Part shown: positions 47,101-58,310 of the stretch, in pieces
Layout of the letters: each line of letters opens with the position of its first letter
Numbering within the stretch: the first letter of the stretch is position 1
NCBI GenBank assembly: GCA_000310025.1
Contig: FN649735.1
Span: forward strand, 4,054,556-4,118,555
DNA from: Ectocarpus siliculosus
Lineage: Eukaryota > Sar > Phaeophyceae > Ectocarpales > Ectocarpaceae
Length of the DNA stretch: 64,000 nt
Direction of reading: 5' to 3'
Translations under genes and position numbers: made by a program
The notes under the pieces: generated by a model
The model's database searches: none
Told to the model about the DNA's origin: nothing
The model's input: only the letters and a program-made list of their open reading frames with translations

Positions 47101-50100
47101 CAAATACCTCACGGCGCTTCGCGCTTGATGATGTGAGAGCCTGGTCCGGTGAGAACCCGGCGTGCTCCGTCCCGGCTTTGTAGGGATGCGAGGTCAATGG
47201 TCTAACGACTACGGCATGCACGACTATGAGTACACCCCCCCCCCCCCCCCCCCCCTAGTACCAACGGGAGGTTCGCCCGTTTACTTGCGATCAGAACACA
47301 AAAAAGGAGGTCAAACGATAAATGTCGACATGACGCATTGCTTGAAGGCGACAACATCGAGAGCGGCAACAACGACACCAACGACCCAGAACAAGAGAAG
47401 AACCTGTACATGTCAACAGCACCCATGGTTCGCGCAGTGTGCGCCGTCTCGTGTCCGCAGAGGTAGAGCAACGTTGTGTCGGAAAGGTCTGAGCAAGACG
47501 TTTAGTTCACCCCGCCGTCCTCGACGCCAGCTACATCTATATATACTCCTCAGCACAAGACAACATACTAGCGTGACCTTACTCCCCGTCGCCCGTGAAC
47601 TTGTTCCGCCATCAGGGGTCCGGGGGAGGTGCGGGAACCTGCCGCATGGTGTTCTCCGACTACGCCCCTCTCGACCACATCCTGCCCCGTTACCTCTCGG
47701 TTGCCCTCCTGCGCCGCCTAAACCGAAAGCACATAAAGACCGTGGGACACAGCTCGTTGCGGTGGGTGGGACCCGCGAACCAGCGAGCTTTCACTCCGCC
47801 GCCACCTCCACCGTCGGAGCTGGATTCCGGACCCTTGACGATAGACGGGGGCCCCGCGGATGAGATAGACGGCGAAGTTCCCGCTGCGGGACCGGGACCT
47901 GTCGTGTTACCGCGGACTTTGTCCGCCACAGGAGCAAGCACACACGAAGAAGAAGCAGCAAAGGGGGATGCGAGCTCGTCTCAGCAGCAGCAGAGACGGC
48001 AGCGGCGGCTGCAGGTGATGACCGCGCACTCATTCGACCACCTCGACACGGCCACCCACTCCACGGACACGGTCGTGCTCGCCGGCGTGGTGAGTCCCTG
48101 TCGCTATTGGGCCAGTCGGCGGTAAGGCGACTTTCTTGATTATTGTGCTGGCGGTGATAGTGGTGGTGGTGGTGTCGGTAGTTGTGCTCGTGGCTTCGCC
48201 TCTGGCTTCATGACGGGTCGTCACGTGGCGCTCTTGGGTGCTGCGAGCAGATTTTGAGATGAGGACAACAAGAGACCTGCGGTTGTCGCATCAGTCATTC
48301 TTCCTCAGAGTTCTATCAGAGTTCTAGCGGTTTACTTGTGCTGCCGTTCTCGCTTTTGCCAGCAGACGAACAAATCCAAAGCACAACCATTCTCCTCCAC
48401 CCCTCCCTCCGGGCTTCCGCTGTATTCGCGTTTTTTTTTTCTCCGTGCCCCCCCTTCCCTGTTGAGAATCCAGGACGTGGCCCCCTTGGACGTCACCCTC
48501 GACCTCCACGGCACCGACCGCGGCGGGAGCGGAGACCGTTTCGGCAGGAAGGCCGCTGCCCTAGAGGTGGACAGAAGGCGGGGCGCGGTCGTCGTGAACG
48601 CGGAGCTGGCCGCGTCTTCGCGAGTCTGGGTGGCCGGCGACGCGGCCTGCTTCCCTTCCCAGGCGCACGGCGGGCGGCGCCTCGTGATCCGATCGGCCGA
48701 CCACGCTCTCCACAGCGGGAGACTCGCCGGGGAGAACATGGCAGTGGCGTCGGGGGCTGCAAGGGCTGGGGTTGGGGGCAATGAGGGGGGTCGGAGATAT
48801 CGACACACCCCAGCGTTTGTCGGGGAGGCGCCCTTGGCGGGGGTTAGGGTCGCCATGCTCGGGGAGTGCGACGCGTCTATGCCGACCCATGGCTTCTGGT
48901 GAGAGTTGAGCTGGAAACAAGGGGTATGCTTGTCTGGTACTTGGTTGAACCAAGTTGTTGTGTTTGAAACGCAGCTGCCGCGTGCGACATGTTATGTTGC
49001 GCGGGTGATGACATGGCAGAGTTGCGGTGCTTCTCCGACGTGTGCTTTGGGGTTCTACAAATTCTGCAAATTCTGAAAATTGGTCGGATTTCGCAACATG
49101 CGTGGCGAAAGGTGCTGCCATGTATTCAGCTTCTTTGAGGATCGACGTGATTTTGTGGACATGTTTTCTCTCTAGCAGCTGCAGGACATTCTTTTCCTCC
49201 GCCACTCTAAGTAGGCCGGGCTTGATAGCGATATAGCTAGCCTTTTCTTGTTGTGATCGTGCGTCTCTCTTGGCTTCCTCTTGTGTTCCTCCGGTCTGTA
49301 GCCCGAGCCACCCTCTATTCTCAATGCAGCATTAAACCGTTATGTACAAACGTGCCATCCGGATGTCAAGGACCGAGTCTCAGCACACATGGACGCAATA
49401 TAGGCAGAGTCGTCTGACAGGTCAGACAGGCAGGACAGCTACGGTTGTTCAAGGAGTTGCTGGAGGACCGAGGGCATCGCGCAATCGAAACAAGTTTTTC
49501 TCCGGAATACTGTTTGCTATCCTTGCTTCTTGTCGAACATCAATTCTTAAGAGATATCGTTTGCGGACACATCAGGTGGACCAACAGTGCGACCGGGCTA
49601 TCAAGAAAAAACACGGTCGCCCCCGGCGGCAGCAGCAAACGGCGTGACGCCTCAAACAGGCGTCGCACGTTCACCAAACGCAGCACACGAGGTGGTGCCG
49701 CCGCCGCCGCCACCGCCGCCGCCGGCACACGACGACGCGCCACCGACCACCCGGAAGACGGGCACCAAGAGGAGGAGGAAGAGGACGAGCACGGCGGGGT
49801 TACCCTGGTGAGCCGCAGCACCGCGCGTAAGGAGTTCACCCCTGTGTTTGGAACCGGCGTTGTCTTCTATTGCAGAGGGTCGGAGGTCAAGGGGGCGATG
49901 CTCTGGGGTTTCCCTGGCGAAGCGACGGCGGCGGCGGCTGCGGCGGCGATTGGTGGACCGGCGGCAGCCCCGGGGGTTTCCGTGGAAGGAGGGATGGGGG
50001 AAGGCGGAGGTTCGCCGACACCGGCAGCGGATGCGGCCGCGGGAATCTCGGCCCGCGCTCTCGATCTGCTGAGGACGATCATGGAGCGGAGCTCCAACAT

Positions 50101-52291
50101 GGAGGCGGACTTGTCCAACGAGAGAGTGGTGCAGGCGTGGCTTCAGGGATTGTCGGACGCGGCCAGGGTGGTCGCGCAGGAGACGGGCGTCGGGCACCTT
50201 GCCCCCATGAGAAGGTGGGTCTAACACAACAGACACCGTAGGACACCCTCCCTCGTCGGCGTGTTAGCACGCTTGGTGCGTCTCGGGAACCCGGCTCGTG
50301 CTTTCGCAACCGCGGGTGCCCTGCTGCAGGGTTGGAGCGGACGCCATGGGAATGCGACACCCGTTCTTGGACAGTAGTTTGTGAGATGCTCCCTTAATTT
50401 CGTACTTGAACCGTGGCAGCGAACCGGGACGGAAACACGCGACTCTTTCCCGCAACAGACGCTACGTTTCTTGTTGGGGGAGGGGCAGGAGGTCAGGTGG
50501 GGCCGGGCAGCGCGCGGTAAGATGTGAAGGAGCGATGCCAGAAAACAGGTGTTGCCCGACTTGGTCGTACTAAACAACACCGTTGCAGGGCGAAAACGCC
50601 TAACGTGGACGTACGTTTGCGCGCCAGCTATAAGGGGGGACAGGTAATGATTAACAATATGGTCAAAGCCGATTGTCTGAAAACCTTAAAATCGTTTATC
50701 CCGCAGGCTCCACCTGCCTTTTTGTCATGCTCTGCCCGTAAGCACTCTGTCAACTAGGCCCAAGAGGTGTCAGTGACGAACACAGCAGTGGTACCCTTTC
50801 CCTTCCCTCCTCCAAGATTTCGCTGCGGGCCGAGCCACCTCGATAAGTACAACAACAGACCAGTGTTACCCGCCCCCGCGTATCCTCCCGCCCCCCCCGG
50901 TGTTTGCCATCGGGGTTGGGTTTTCGTCGCTTGGCAACGACGTTGTAAAACAAGCCCCCCCCTCGGTGTTTGCCATCGGGATTGGGTTTTCGTCGCTTGG
51001 CAACGACGTTGTAAAACAAGCCAATTCACTTCGTGAACTCGGCAACCAGGTTACCGTTTTTTTTTTTTACCTCGTTTTTTTTTGGCGGTAACCATAATGG
51101 TGGTCGAGTAGATCATGTTGTGCGGGGTGGAGAACCCTCACTCCGCGGAACGGGGGATGATCGCACCACGTTGTGTTAAAATGGTCAAGCATCCTCGAGG
51201 CAGTTATACAGTGCTTACAACTGTCTCTGGAAGTGAACGCACCAGAAAATAAATTAAGTCATACGTAGCTGTCATCCGTACGCAAGGAAGTACGCACAAG
51301 ATGCCGAACACCCTTAGCAGGATGCAGCTCACCCTTCATGCGCCTCGCCAAATACCTCACGGCGCTTCGCGCTTGGTGATGTGAGAGCCTGGTCCGGTGA
51401 GAACCCGGCGTGCTCCGTCCCGGCTTTGTGGGGATGCGAGGTCAATGGTCTAACGACTACGGCATGCACGACTATGAGTACACCCCCCCCCCCCCCCCCC
51501 CCCTCAAAGATCTGTGGCAGGCAGAGTCACCTCGTCTACTCGAAGACCACCCGGCACGAGGGACGAGTTGATGTACCAGAACACCTCCAAGACCAGCAGC
51601 GAGCAGCGCCGCCTGAGGGCTGCCTACGCGGCGCGAATCAGGTAGGGTAGGCAGATGGATATCATGTTTCATGTGTCCCAATGAAGACGCCCTGATGTGC
51701 GATGAGCCATTCGTCCAGTTGCGTGTCGCTTTGGGCCGCTGCAGTCTCCGCGGTGTAGTCGCGAATGGGGGTCTGTTCAATGTTGCTACGTTCGAGCGGT
51801 GGGTAGTTTCCTGTTTAATTTAGCCTTTTCTTGTAACCTACCGTTGGGCTGTAGCTTGCGGCCCCCAGCACAGAGTATGTCGTACAGGCAAAAGGCAATA
51901 ATAATCTTGATAGTGAACATGACGGCAACAACAACAGCGGCAGCAACAACAGAGGCATGGACACCGATGTGCATGCTTCGTTTAAAACAGCGTACAGTTA
52001 TTTGAACCGCTTTTCTTCCGTAGGAATCCGTTCGTCCACAGGTTGTCCATGTAATGGTCCACTGGCTTGTGTCTTCAACTTTTCCATCTACTCGCACAAC
52101 TACAAAAGCCCATGCTCTATTTACTGTTGCGCCCTGTCATCAGGGGCGTGTCGCCGGCAGACTTGCCACACTTTGGAGCCAGCGGGGCGGAGGCCGGATT
52201 CGACCCGGAAATGATGGGCTTCTTGTCGTACGGCGATGTCGACGAAGACTTTTTTGACACAGGGGGAGGGGAAACCGACTCCAATCCTTGA
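44159..52291 (+). CDS. AIF: Apoptosis-inducing-factor-like mitochondrial FAD oxidoreductase
   Basis: Exons: 45516-46236, 47616-48089, 48474-48898, 49660-50214, 51510-51641, 52144-52291 (stop); all these phases agree. A likely first exon at 44159-44407 encodes an Arg-rich, acid-free presequence (YLRGRKALPLVVRTINSRTR) and a Gly/Leu membrane segment, but its phase does not meet exon 45516, so a small exon is missing. Domains: FAD Rossmann YVILGYGVAGRAAL; FGRCLVALGSRPRP; a second Rossmann at VTIVGSSWQALELACWI; SDYAPLDHILPRYLS; the FAD-closing box RVWVAGDAACFPSQ followed by ADHALHSGRLAGENM and the SMPTHGFW end, all as in AIF; then the C-terminal GTGVVFYCRGSEVKGAMLWGF. AIF is an inner-membrane, intermembrane-space NADH oxidoreductase needed for respiratory-complex biogenesis and, in animals, death signalling. 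Odd points: Gly/Ala-rich insertions, a degenerate NAD motif, and an acidic C-terminal extension. Confidence 0.85.
45434..45478 (+). repeat. Intronic module M5 (short form)
   Basis: This reads CGTCTAACCGCTAAGGCATG, then CAAAACATGAG and TACACCCCCCCC. It is the 3' half of the module family and of the same sub-type as the copy at 37.2 kb. It ends about 38 bases before the exon at 45,516, in the sense direction of the AIF-like gene. Confidence 0.75.
46445..47256 (+). repeat. Repeat unit copy A, bounded by two direct modules (M1, M2)
   Basis: The unit lies wholly in the intron 46,237-47,615 of the AIF-like gene. Modules of about 115 bp at 46,445-46,558 and 47,133-47,256 are direct repeats: GTGAGAGCCT, CCGGTGAGAACCCGGCGTGC, GGTCTAACGACTACGGCATG, TGAGTACAC, then poly-C. 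Between them are three 66-67-bp tandem units (46,577-46,772; core TTTTCGTCGCTTGGCAACGA), a short inverted repeat GGTTACCG...CGGTAACC around two T-runs, and about 330 bp of non-coding sequence. No open frame of note exists inside. The overall form recalls a miniature terminal-repeat element. Confidence 0.85.
50891..51503 (+). repeat. Repeat unit copy B, ends at an exon acceptor (M3)
   Basis: Nearly identical to 46,640-47,256 but with two tandem 66-bp units and no 5' module. The 3' module is at 51,381-51,503. Differences from copy A are scattered single bases and run-length changes. Its final C-run is followed by TCAAAG and then the AIF-like exon at 51,510, so the repeat itself forms the 3' end of intron 50,215-51,509. 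Confidence 0.9.
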
Positions 52292-54446
52292 CCCTCGATC
52301 GACTGCTGCTGTCGATCCAGTACATTGGAAGCACACGCAGTACGCGCATTGGCCCCATTTGTTTATTTTCTGCTCGTGAGCAGCGGTGGTCGATCTGCAA
52401 CACCCTCGTCTTTTTGTTCTCGAGTTTGTTCTTTCTTCTTTCTTTTGATTGCGTCGATTCTGGAACTCTGGGTGGTCTGAACGCTGTTCGGTGTGTGCGC
52501 ACAAGCCAATATCACACCGCAGGGGTCCTGTTTCCGGCCGACTAGGTCATATTGTGCTTCAGAACCATCGCCAGAGTTTTCGAGTGAGGTTGCTATAGCG
52601 TGTCTCAAGCAGGACAGAAATTGTGGAAGGACGTGAAGGTTGTGAAGTTGGGATTTTCGCCGGAGATGGTATCAATTTTCGGGGTGTAGTGTTTGCGATG
52701 CACGTGATGTCTCGCCTCTCTGTGTTGTTGTGCGACACCTTTTTGCTGCCTCGCAAACGGAAGCGATACGCGCGTGGCTCCTCGATCAGTAGCTGGCATG
52801 ACGCACCCACCTGGTCAGCAGCCACGTTGCGTTGCAACCGAGCCTGAGTAGACGGGCACAGGCGTTGTTCCCCCTGTTCGCATCGTGCGACAACGGTTTT
52901 TCTGTCATGGCTCTGTCGTATGTACATGGGTTTGGCCATTGTGCGGGACCCCTTGGGTGGCCCCCCTTCCCCTGACCAATGAATTTGGTAGGGCCAGAGT
53001 TTGGGTTTTAGAGTGAGGGTGACGTTGTGGAGGAGGTCTGGGTTGACCATGCTTTAGTGAGTTGTAAATGCGCTCTTAGCCGTTTGTGAGTCCGAACTAC
53101 CATGCCCATCAATCGAACGCTCTTCCTGGCCGCTCGCTTACCCTCAACAGTATAAGCGGTATGTCTGTTTCCGGTTTCTGGTTCTGAATAAGCGCTACGC
53201 CCCGGAGTTCACCTATTTTATTCTCGTCTGGAATTCCACATGTGACGTATCATGTGTGTAACAATGGACGCCGTACCGGTGGCCGCCTTAGGTAGGAACA
53301 TACTGAATTCGTGCAGCAAGAAGAGTTGGTCGGGCGATATCTAGTGCGGAAAAAGAGGAGGTGCTGCATAGCTGTTGCTTTGCGGGTTTCATTGTGAAAG
53401 CACTCACAACCTACTATTATAACGAGAATTGCCTCCATTGGTGGAGCTCGCGTTTAGATGCGTGCGCTCCTTTCTCTGCTACGCTCCGCCCGTTGCTATT
53501 CAGCCGGCGGGGAATAGCTACACTGAGTGTAGCTCGCATGTGGCGGGAGAACCCTGACACCACATGAACGCACGTCACGTTGATCCCGGAGCGCCACGAT
53601 CTCATGCAGGCACGAAGGTGAGAACCGCCTCAGAGGTTTCAGACCACGCCACCCCAGCTTGATCTATAGTAAAGACGACGGGACGAAAATGGCCATAGCC
53701 ACACTGGGTTGTTCGGAGTTGAGAAACCTACACTAAAACCGGCCTTAGTCCACTCCAAAGTGCTCAAGCTTGGTCCCGCCCAATCCATGCTTCGAGGGAA
53801 TACCGGTGTCGTGTTGGACTCCGAACAGGCTCACATGCGAAGATTTGGTACCTCAGAAGAATGCCCAACTCTGGCCTGAAGGCAGTACGCAACTCCCTCC
53901 CTCGCCCCTTTTACCTACGGCTCGTCACTTCGCTATCAGTTGAAGACTACATGCACGCGCCCTTATTCAACTGCGTTCGACGGAGCATGCACCGCAGGAG
54001 GTAAATGGAAACGCGAAGGATACTTCTTTGTGATTGTTTTTTCCCTCCCCCCGCCCCTGTGGATTGGCCCCGGCTGGTGCATCAAACACAGACCGAACAG
54101 TGTAGAATCACGCGTAGAACGAACGGGATGAAAACCCACAGCACACACACAAACTGGATTGCCCCACACGGTTTTCGTTCTCTTCCTCCTCTTCGCTTTG
54201 TACTCGCCTCCCCCCCGCAAGCAGGAGATCTTTTGGCGCACGTTGTGTCTCTGATGCACTGGATGATGTTGGCACACATTGATTGTCACCCCCACCGAGC
54301 CAGAGTCAGATGCTTACGCTCTTTCTGCATTCGTTACGGCAGAGGCACACGCGACAACCGCATACGACGTCTCTTGGTCTTCATTCAGCCTCGACGTTAG
54401 TAACTCCTCATGTCTTGGCTCACCCGGGATTCACACAGTTCGCTCA
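52292..54446. other. Convergent intergenic region, no gene recognised
   Basis: This lies between the stops of the plus-strand AIF-like gene and the minus-strand gene at 54.4 kb. It should hold both 3' UTRs. I find no clear poly-A signal pair, RNA gene or coding segment that I can support. Confidence 0.45.
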
Positions 54447-57400
54447 CTACCACCCGTATCCCTCTGTACGTTCAACTCCCCCCCCCTGCCTCTCGCCTCC
54501 GTTCGAAGCAAAATAGTCCGGCTCGAGATTCAACCCTACGTCGAGCCACGTCGAGGTTCCTGATAGCCAGGACTCTTGGGTCAGTGACTGCCCGAACGCC
54601 AAGCGCAGCGACGTCTGCTCCTCCACCGAGACTGAGCTAGGAAAGCTCGTCGCCGATTTCGCCTGTGTGGCAGTCGTCTCCCCATTGGAAGCAGCGGACC
54701 CCGAAGCGTCACAGAACGATCCGCCCCCCCTAGCGGCACCGAAAGCGAAGTGGTCGCGCGCCGAGTTCGTTTCTTCGACGTGCGAGGCTGAAGGGCGGTA
54801 GGCGAAGTCCAGGCACACGGGTACGCCGACGATGACGCCCTTAGGACCCCTCAGCTTCTTTTCGAAACGGCCGTTCGGCTGGAGAATCCCTCCCGATGTT
54901 CTCACCAGTGGCCGCACGGTTGGGGGCGGCGGGATGTAGCCGCCCTTCCTCTCTGACAGGTGCGGATTCGACTTCGACGGCTTGGGCGGCGGTGGACCGC
55001 TCGGTTTTGCGGCCGGCGAAGTAGTAAGTCCTCTGGGTGTCACCGATGATTGTTGAGTGTGACCGCTGTGCGGCGGCTCGTTCTTGATGCTCGCACTCAT
55101 TGCCAATTGCTGGGGTAAGTGATCCGCTTCCGGCGAGGGAAGGGGCGGGGAAAGGCCATCACTGGGCGATGGCGCTCGCTGCAGAAATCTGCTGCTCGAT
55201 GCCGGGGGCGCCAAGAAGTGGCGGGTCTTCGAAAACGACGGCGGCGGCACGGCGGTCGAGAATTTTCGGACAAGAGATTGTCCACCACCGCCACTGCCAC
55301 CACTACCATTACCACCACCACCACCAGATGAAGTGAAATCTGACAGTAAATCCATGACATCAACCCGGCCGCAACTACATGAAACGTAGTTAGCAACTTC
55401 CGTTGCGGCAGTACCCCGACGACCACCAGCAAGGGCTTCAGCCGGGAGTGCTGTTTCCTCGGCGTGACCGCCACCGCCTTGACTGGTCGGACGAGAAACT
55501 GTCCCCACCGTGGATGGAGCGGGAGAAGTAGCAGTAGCAGCAGCAGCAGCCGCCGCAGTAGCAGTAGCAGCCACCTCAGCTGCACCAGGACGTCGCGACT
55601 GGAAAGACATGGCCGCTGGAGTCGCCGAGATCTTCATCTGGGTTGCCGCCGCCACCGCCGCCGCCGTACAAGACGCCGCATCCGGTATTGCAGAGGTGGG
55701 CCGATGATACCGCAGTTTGGCAGCGTTGGGGAAGCCGCAATCCAGGGTTCCGGCAGAAGCGAGTGCATCGTTGTTTTTGTTGTTGGAAGTAACGATCGGT
55801 ACAGCCGCCACAGGTGGCGCTGGCGCTTGTGCTTCGGGTTCGAACGTGACCCTTCCAGCGCCGTCTTGATACTTGTATATTCTCGGCGAGAGGTCGCCGG
55901 CCCTCCTGTCCGCCCTAGCCTCGGCGCCAGGGGCGACAAACGCCTGAAAACAGTTTTGAACGGGTGTTTAGCAGGGAAACCGCAGGGAAGCCGAACAAAG
56001 AAGCAAACACGTCGTGCAGCAGAGAAAGGAAAATACACAAGAACAAGGCGTTTCGCCAAGCTACCGTGGGTGTCCGAATGGGAGAGGGAAAGCAACAGTT
56101 AATTCGTGTTCGTTTGAGAATATTTCAGCGCCACGAGCGGAAAAGAGCCGGACCAGGAGCGAGGTGTAAGGGATTATACCTACTGCAAGTTCCCTAGGGC
56201 AATCCTCAACCAACACGGCATCTACCGTAGACAATGATATTTGCGAAAGGACATGGTTTCCCATAGTGAAATGCCTAATCCCGGCTGACGTGATGCCGGT
56301 CGGCAAAGCCCCCAGTGGAAGCTTTCCAAAATTTAGAGACAGCAACGTCGTCGTCGTCGTCGCCATCGTCGTTGGCATTATTATCAAATACGCTTTTTGA
56401 GCAGCTACCTTCTTCTCCGTGCTGATCCCAATAGTCGTGTGTGCAAGGGACGCTTAGATTACTCCTGTCACAAGCTGTCCCATAGAGCCACGGGTCTGAG
56501 AAGCTTCTCTCCAGAACACCACTGGGAGAACACCTCGCACAGAATACTGGACCCCTTGGTGACGGGTACATCGCAGAAGCATGTGCCTGGCCGGGGAAAG
56601 GGGGCGGGCAATGAAAGCGTACCTTCAGTTCGGTGTCGCCGAACATGTCTATCAGCTTCGCCGCGATCTGCTGCTTGTTCTTGACGGGGTACATCTCAGG
56701 ATCCCCGCTCCCATCAAATTCTTTGGTGAATGATATCGTTTCCCTGCAGACACACAGAAGTATGTTGGGCAACTCATTGAAGCAGCGCGAACGGCCATTG
56801 TTGCAAATTTCGGCTAGACTAACGTTGCGTTGAGCAGCAGAAACGCTGTGTGTTCTTTTCATCGATGATTCAATGCCAGACGGAATCGACGCCATGAACG
56901 CTCAGGGCCACGAGGGTAGGACGCTAAGCGCCGCCAAAGTATCACGCTACTACATGTACCTATGCACGTCGTCGGGAAGTTGTCGACACCGGCGAGACTA
57001 AAAATAACGACGGGTCGATGAACTATGTAGGAGCAAGTTTTCGGCCACAAAACGGCCATCACCTGTCTATGGCCTATCTATGGACACCACAAATTGTCTT
57101 CGAAAGACAAAACACGTCACCAGAATGCTAACGCCACGAGGGGGACATTTCACTCACGAAACGGCTCGACCGGTGTTGCGCATGTAGACAAGCTGCTCTT
57201 CCTGCTGTTCTGTAAACCCGTCGAGAAGCCTGGGACGGCGGGAAAAGCGGTGGAACGTAACGTTGAATACGACAACTGGAAACGGAATAACCCGAGAAAT
57301 ATTATCGAGTATACGAGGAAGAATGCCTCCTACGTAAAGTGTCTCTTACATGGAACCGACTGCAGCGAGTCCATCCACCCTCGCGCTTCCATCGACCATT

Positions 57401-58310
57401 TGGACTCCCTCATATGCCTTTAACACCCAGATCTTAAGGTGTTCGTTCAACGGTGCTAGAATGTACGGAGCATCTTTAAAGTCTTGAGAGGAGTTCGTTG
57501 ACCTAGACTGCTGGATCTACCGATCGTTGATCGCTTCGAAGATCCCGTGTGTGACCGCGGGTGTTTTTTTCGAGTACAGACTACAGGAGTAGCGAGAAAC
57601 AGAATAATTTGATGGTGTTACTCACATGCCAACGCGAAGCACCGCTTGTCAAGTCGTTGTTAAGAATCTACTGTAAAAACCCGCCAACGTTGATGGTCGT
57701 CATTTGGATAGTTTCGCAACAATTTTTCGACACCACCACATTGGCATTGTACTGTGCATTGGAAATACCTGGACAGTCGTTGATAATGTAGGCGCGGTAA
57801 TAATACCTTCCTCAACACTGTAAACAGGTTCGATTCTGTTGGGCTTGGACAGCATCACAATAGGTTGTTGGCAGCAACTTGGCAGGGATTTTCATGCATT
57901 GGGAGGGTTGTGGCGAAGAGTTCGGTAAAGCTGCATATATATTGTGCACCATTTCACCTTACCATCGACACGGTCTGTACGGTAAAGAAGGCAACCAATT
58001 ATCATAGGCGGCTGACTGTTTCGGGACAAACAACGCGCACGCGCACGTTGTATCAACCCTCACCCTGCTATCTCCCTCGCCACTCTCTCTTCTGGCCAGT
58101 TGAGCCCCGTGAGTTGACCGAAGTTTTTCACCGTGAGACGCTCGGAAGAGCAGATGGAGCCGTCGCCATCTGCTCCAGGCTTCGAGTTGGTATGTGCATC
58201 CATCAGTTGATCGAATATGGTGTCCGTGTGGAACTTCGCGCGTCGTGTGCGTCTTGTCTCCATTAGTTCAAAAGCTGGGTCCACACGTCTTTGGTAGCAT
58301 TGCGAGCCGA
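54447..58310 (-). CDS. Unrecognised protein, Ser/Pro/Ala-rich C-terminal half
   Basis: Exons with matching phases: about 58310-58064, 57229-57158, 56743-56623, 55943-54447 (TGA stop). The N-terminal part is well structured and charged: KFHTDTIFDQLMDAHTNS, LTVKNFGQLTGLNWPEERVA, LLDGFTEQQEEQLVYMRNTG, ETISFTKEFDGSGDPEMYPV, KNKQQIAAKLIDMFGDTELK, then LSPRIYKYQDGAGRVTFEPE. The last exon (498 residues) is low-complexity, with Ala/Thr runs, a Gly/Ser run near DLLSDFTSSGGGGG, PPPPKPSKSNPHLSERKGGY and LQPNGRFEKKLRGPKGVIVG. No known domain was recognised. The first listed exon has an uncertain start, and further 5' exons probably lie above 58.3 kb. The splicing chain is the main evidence that the gene is real. 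Confidence 0.65.
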
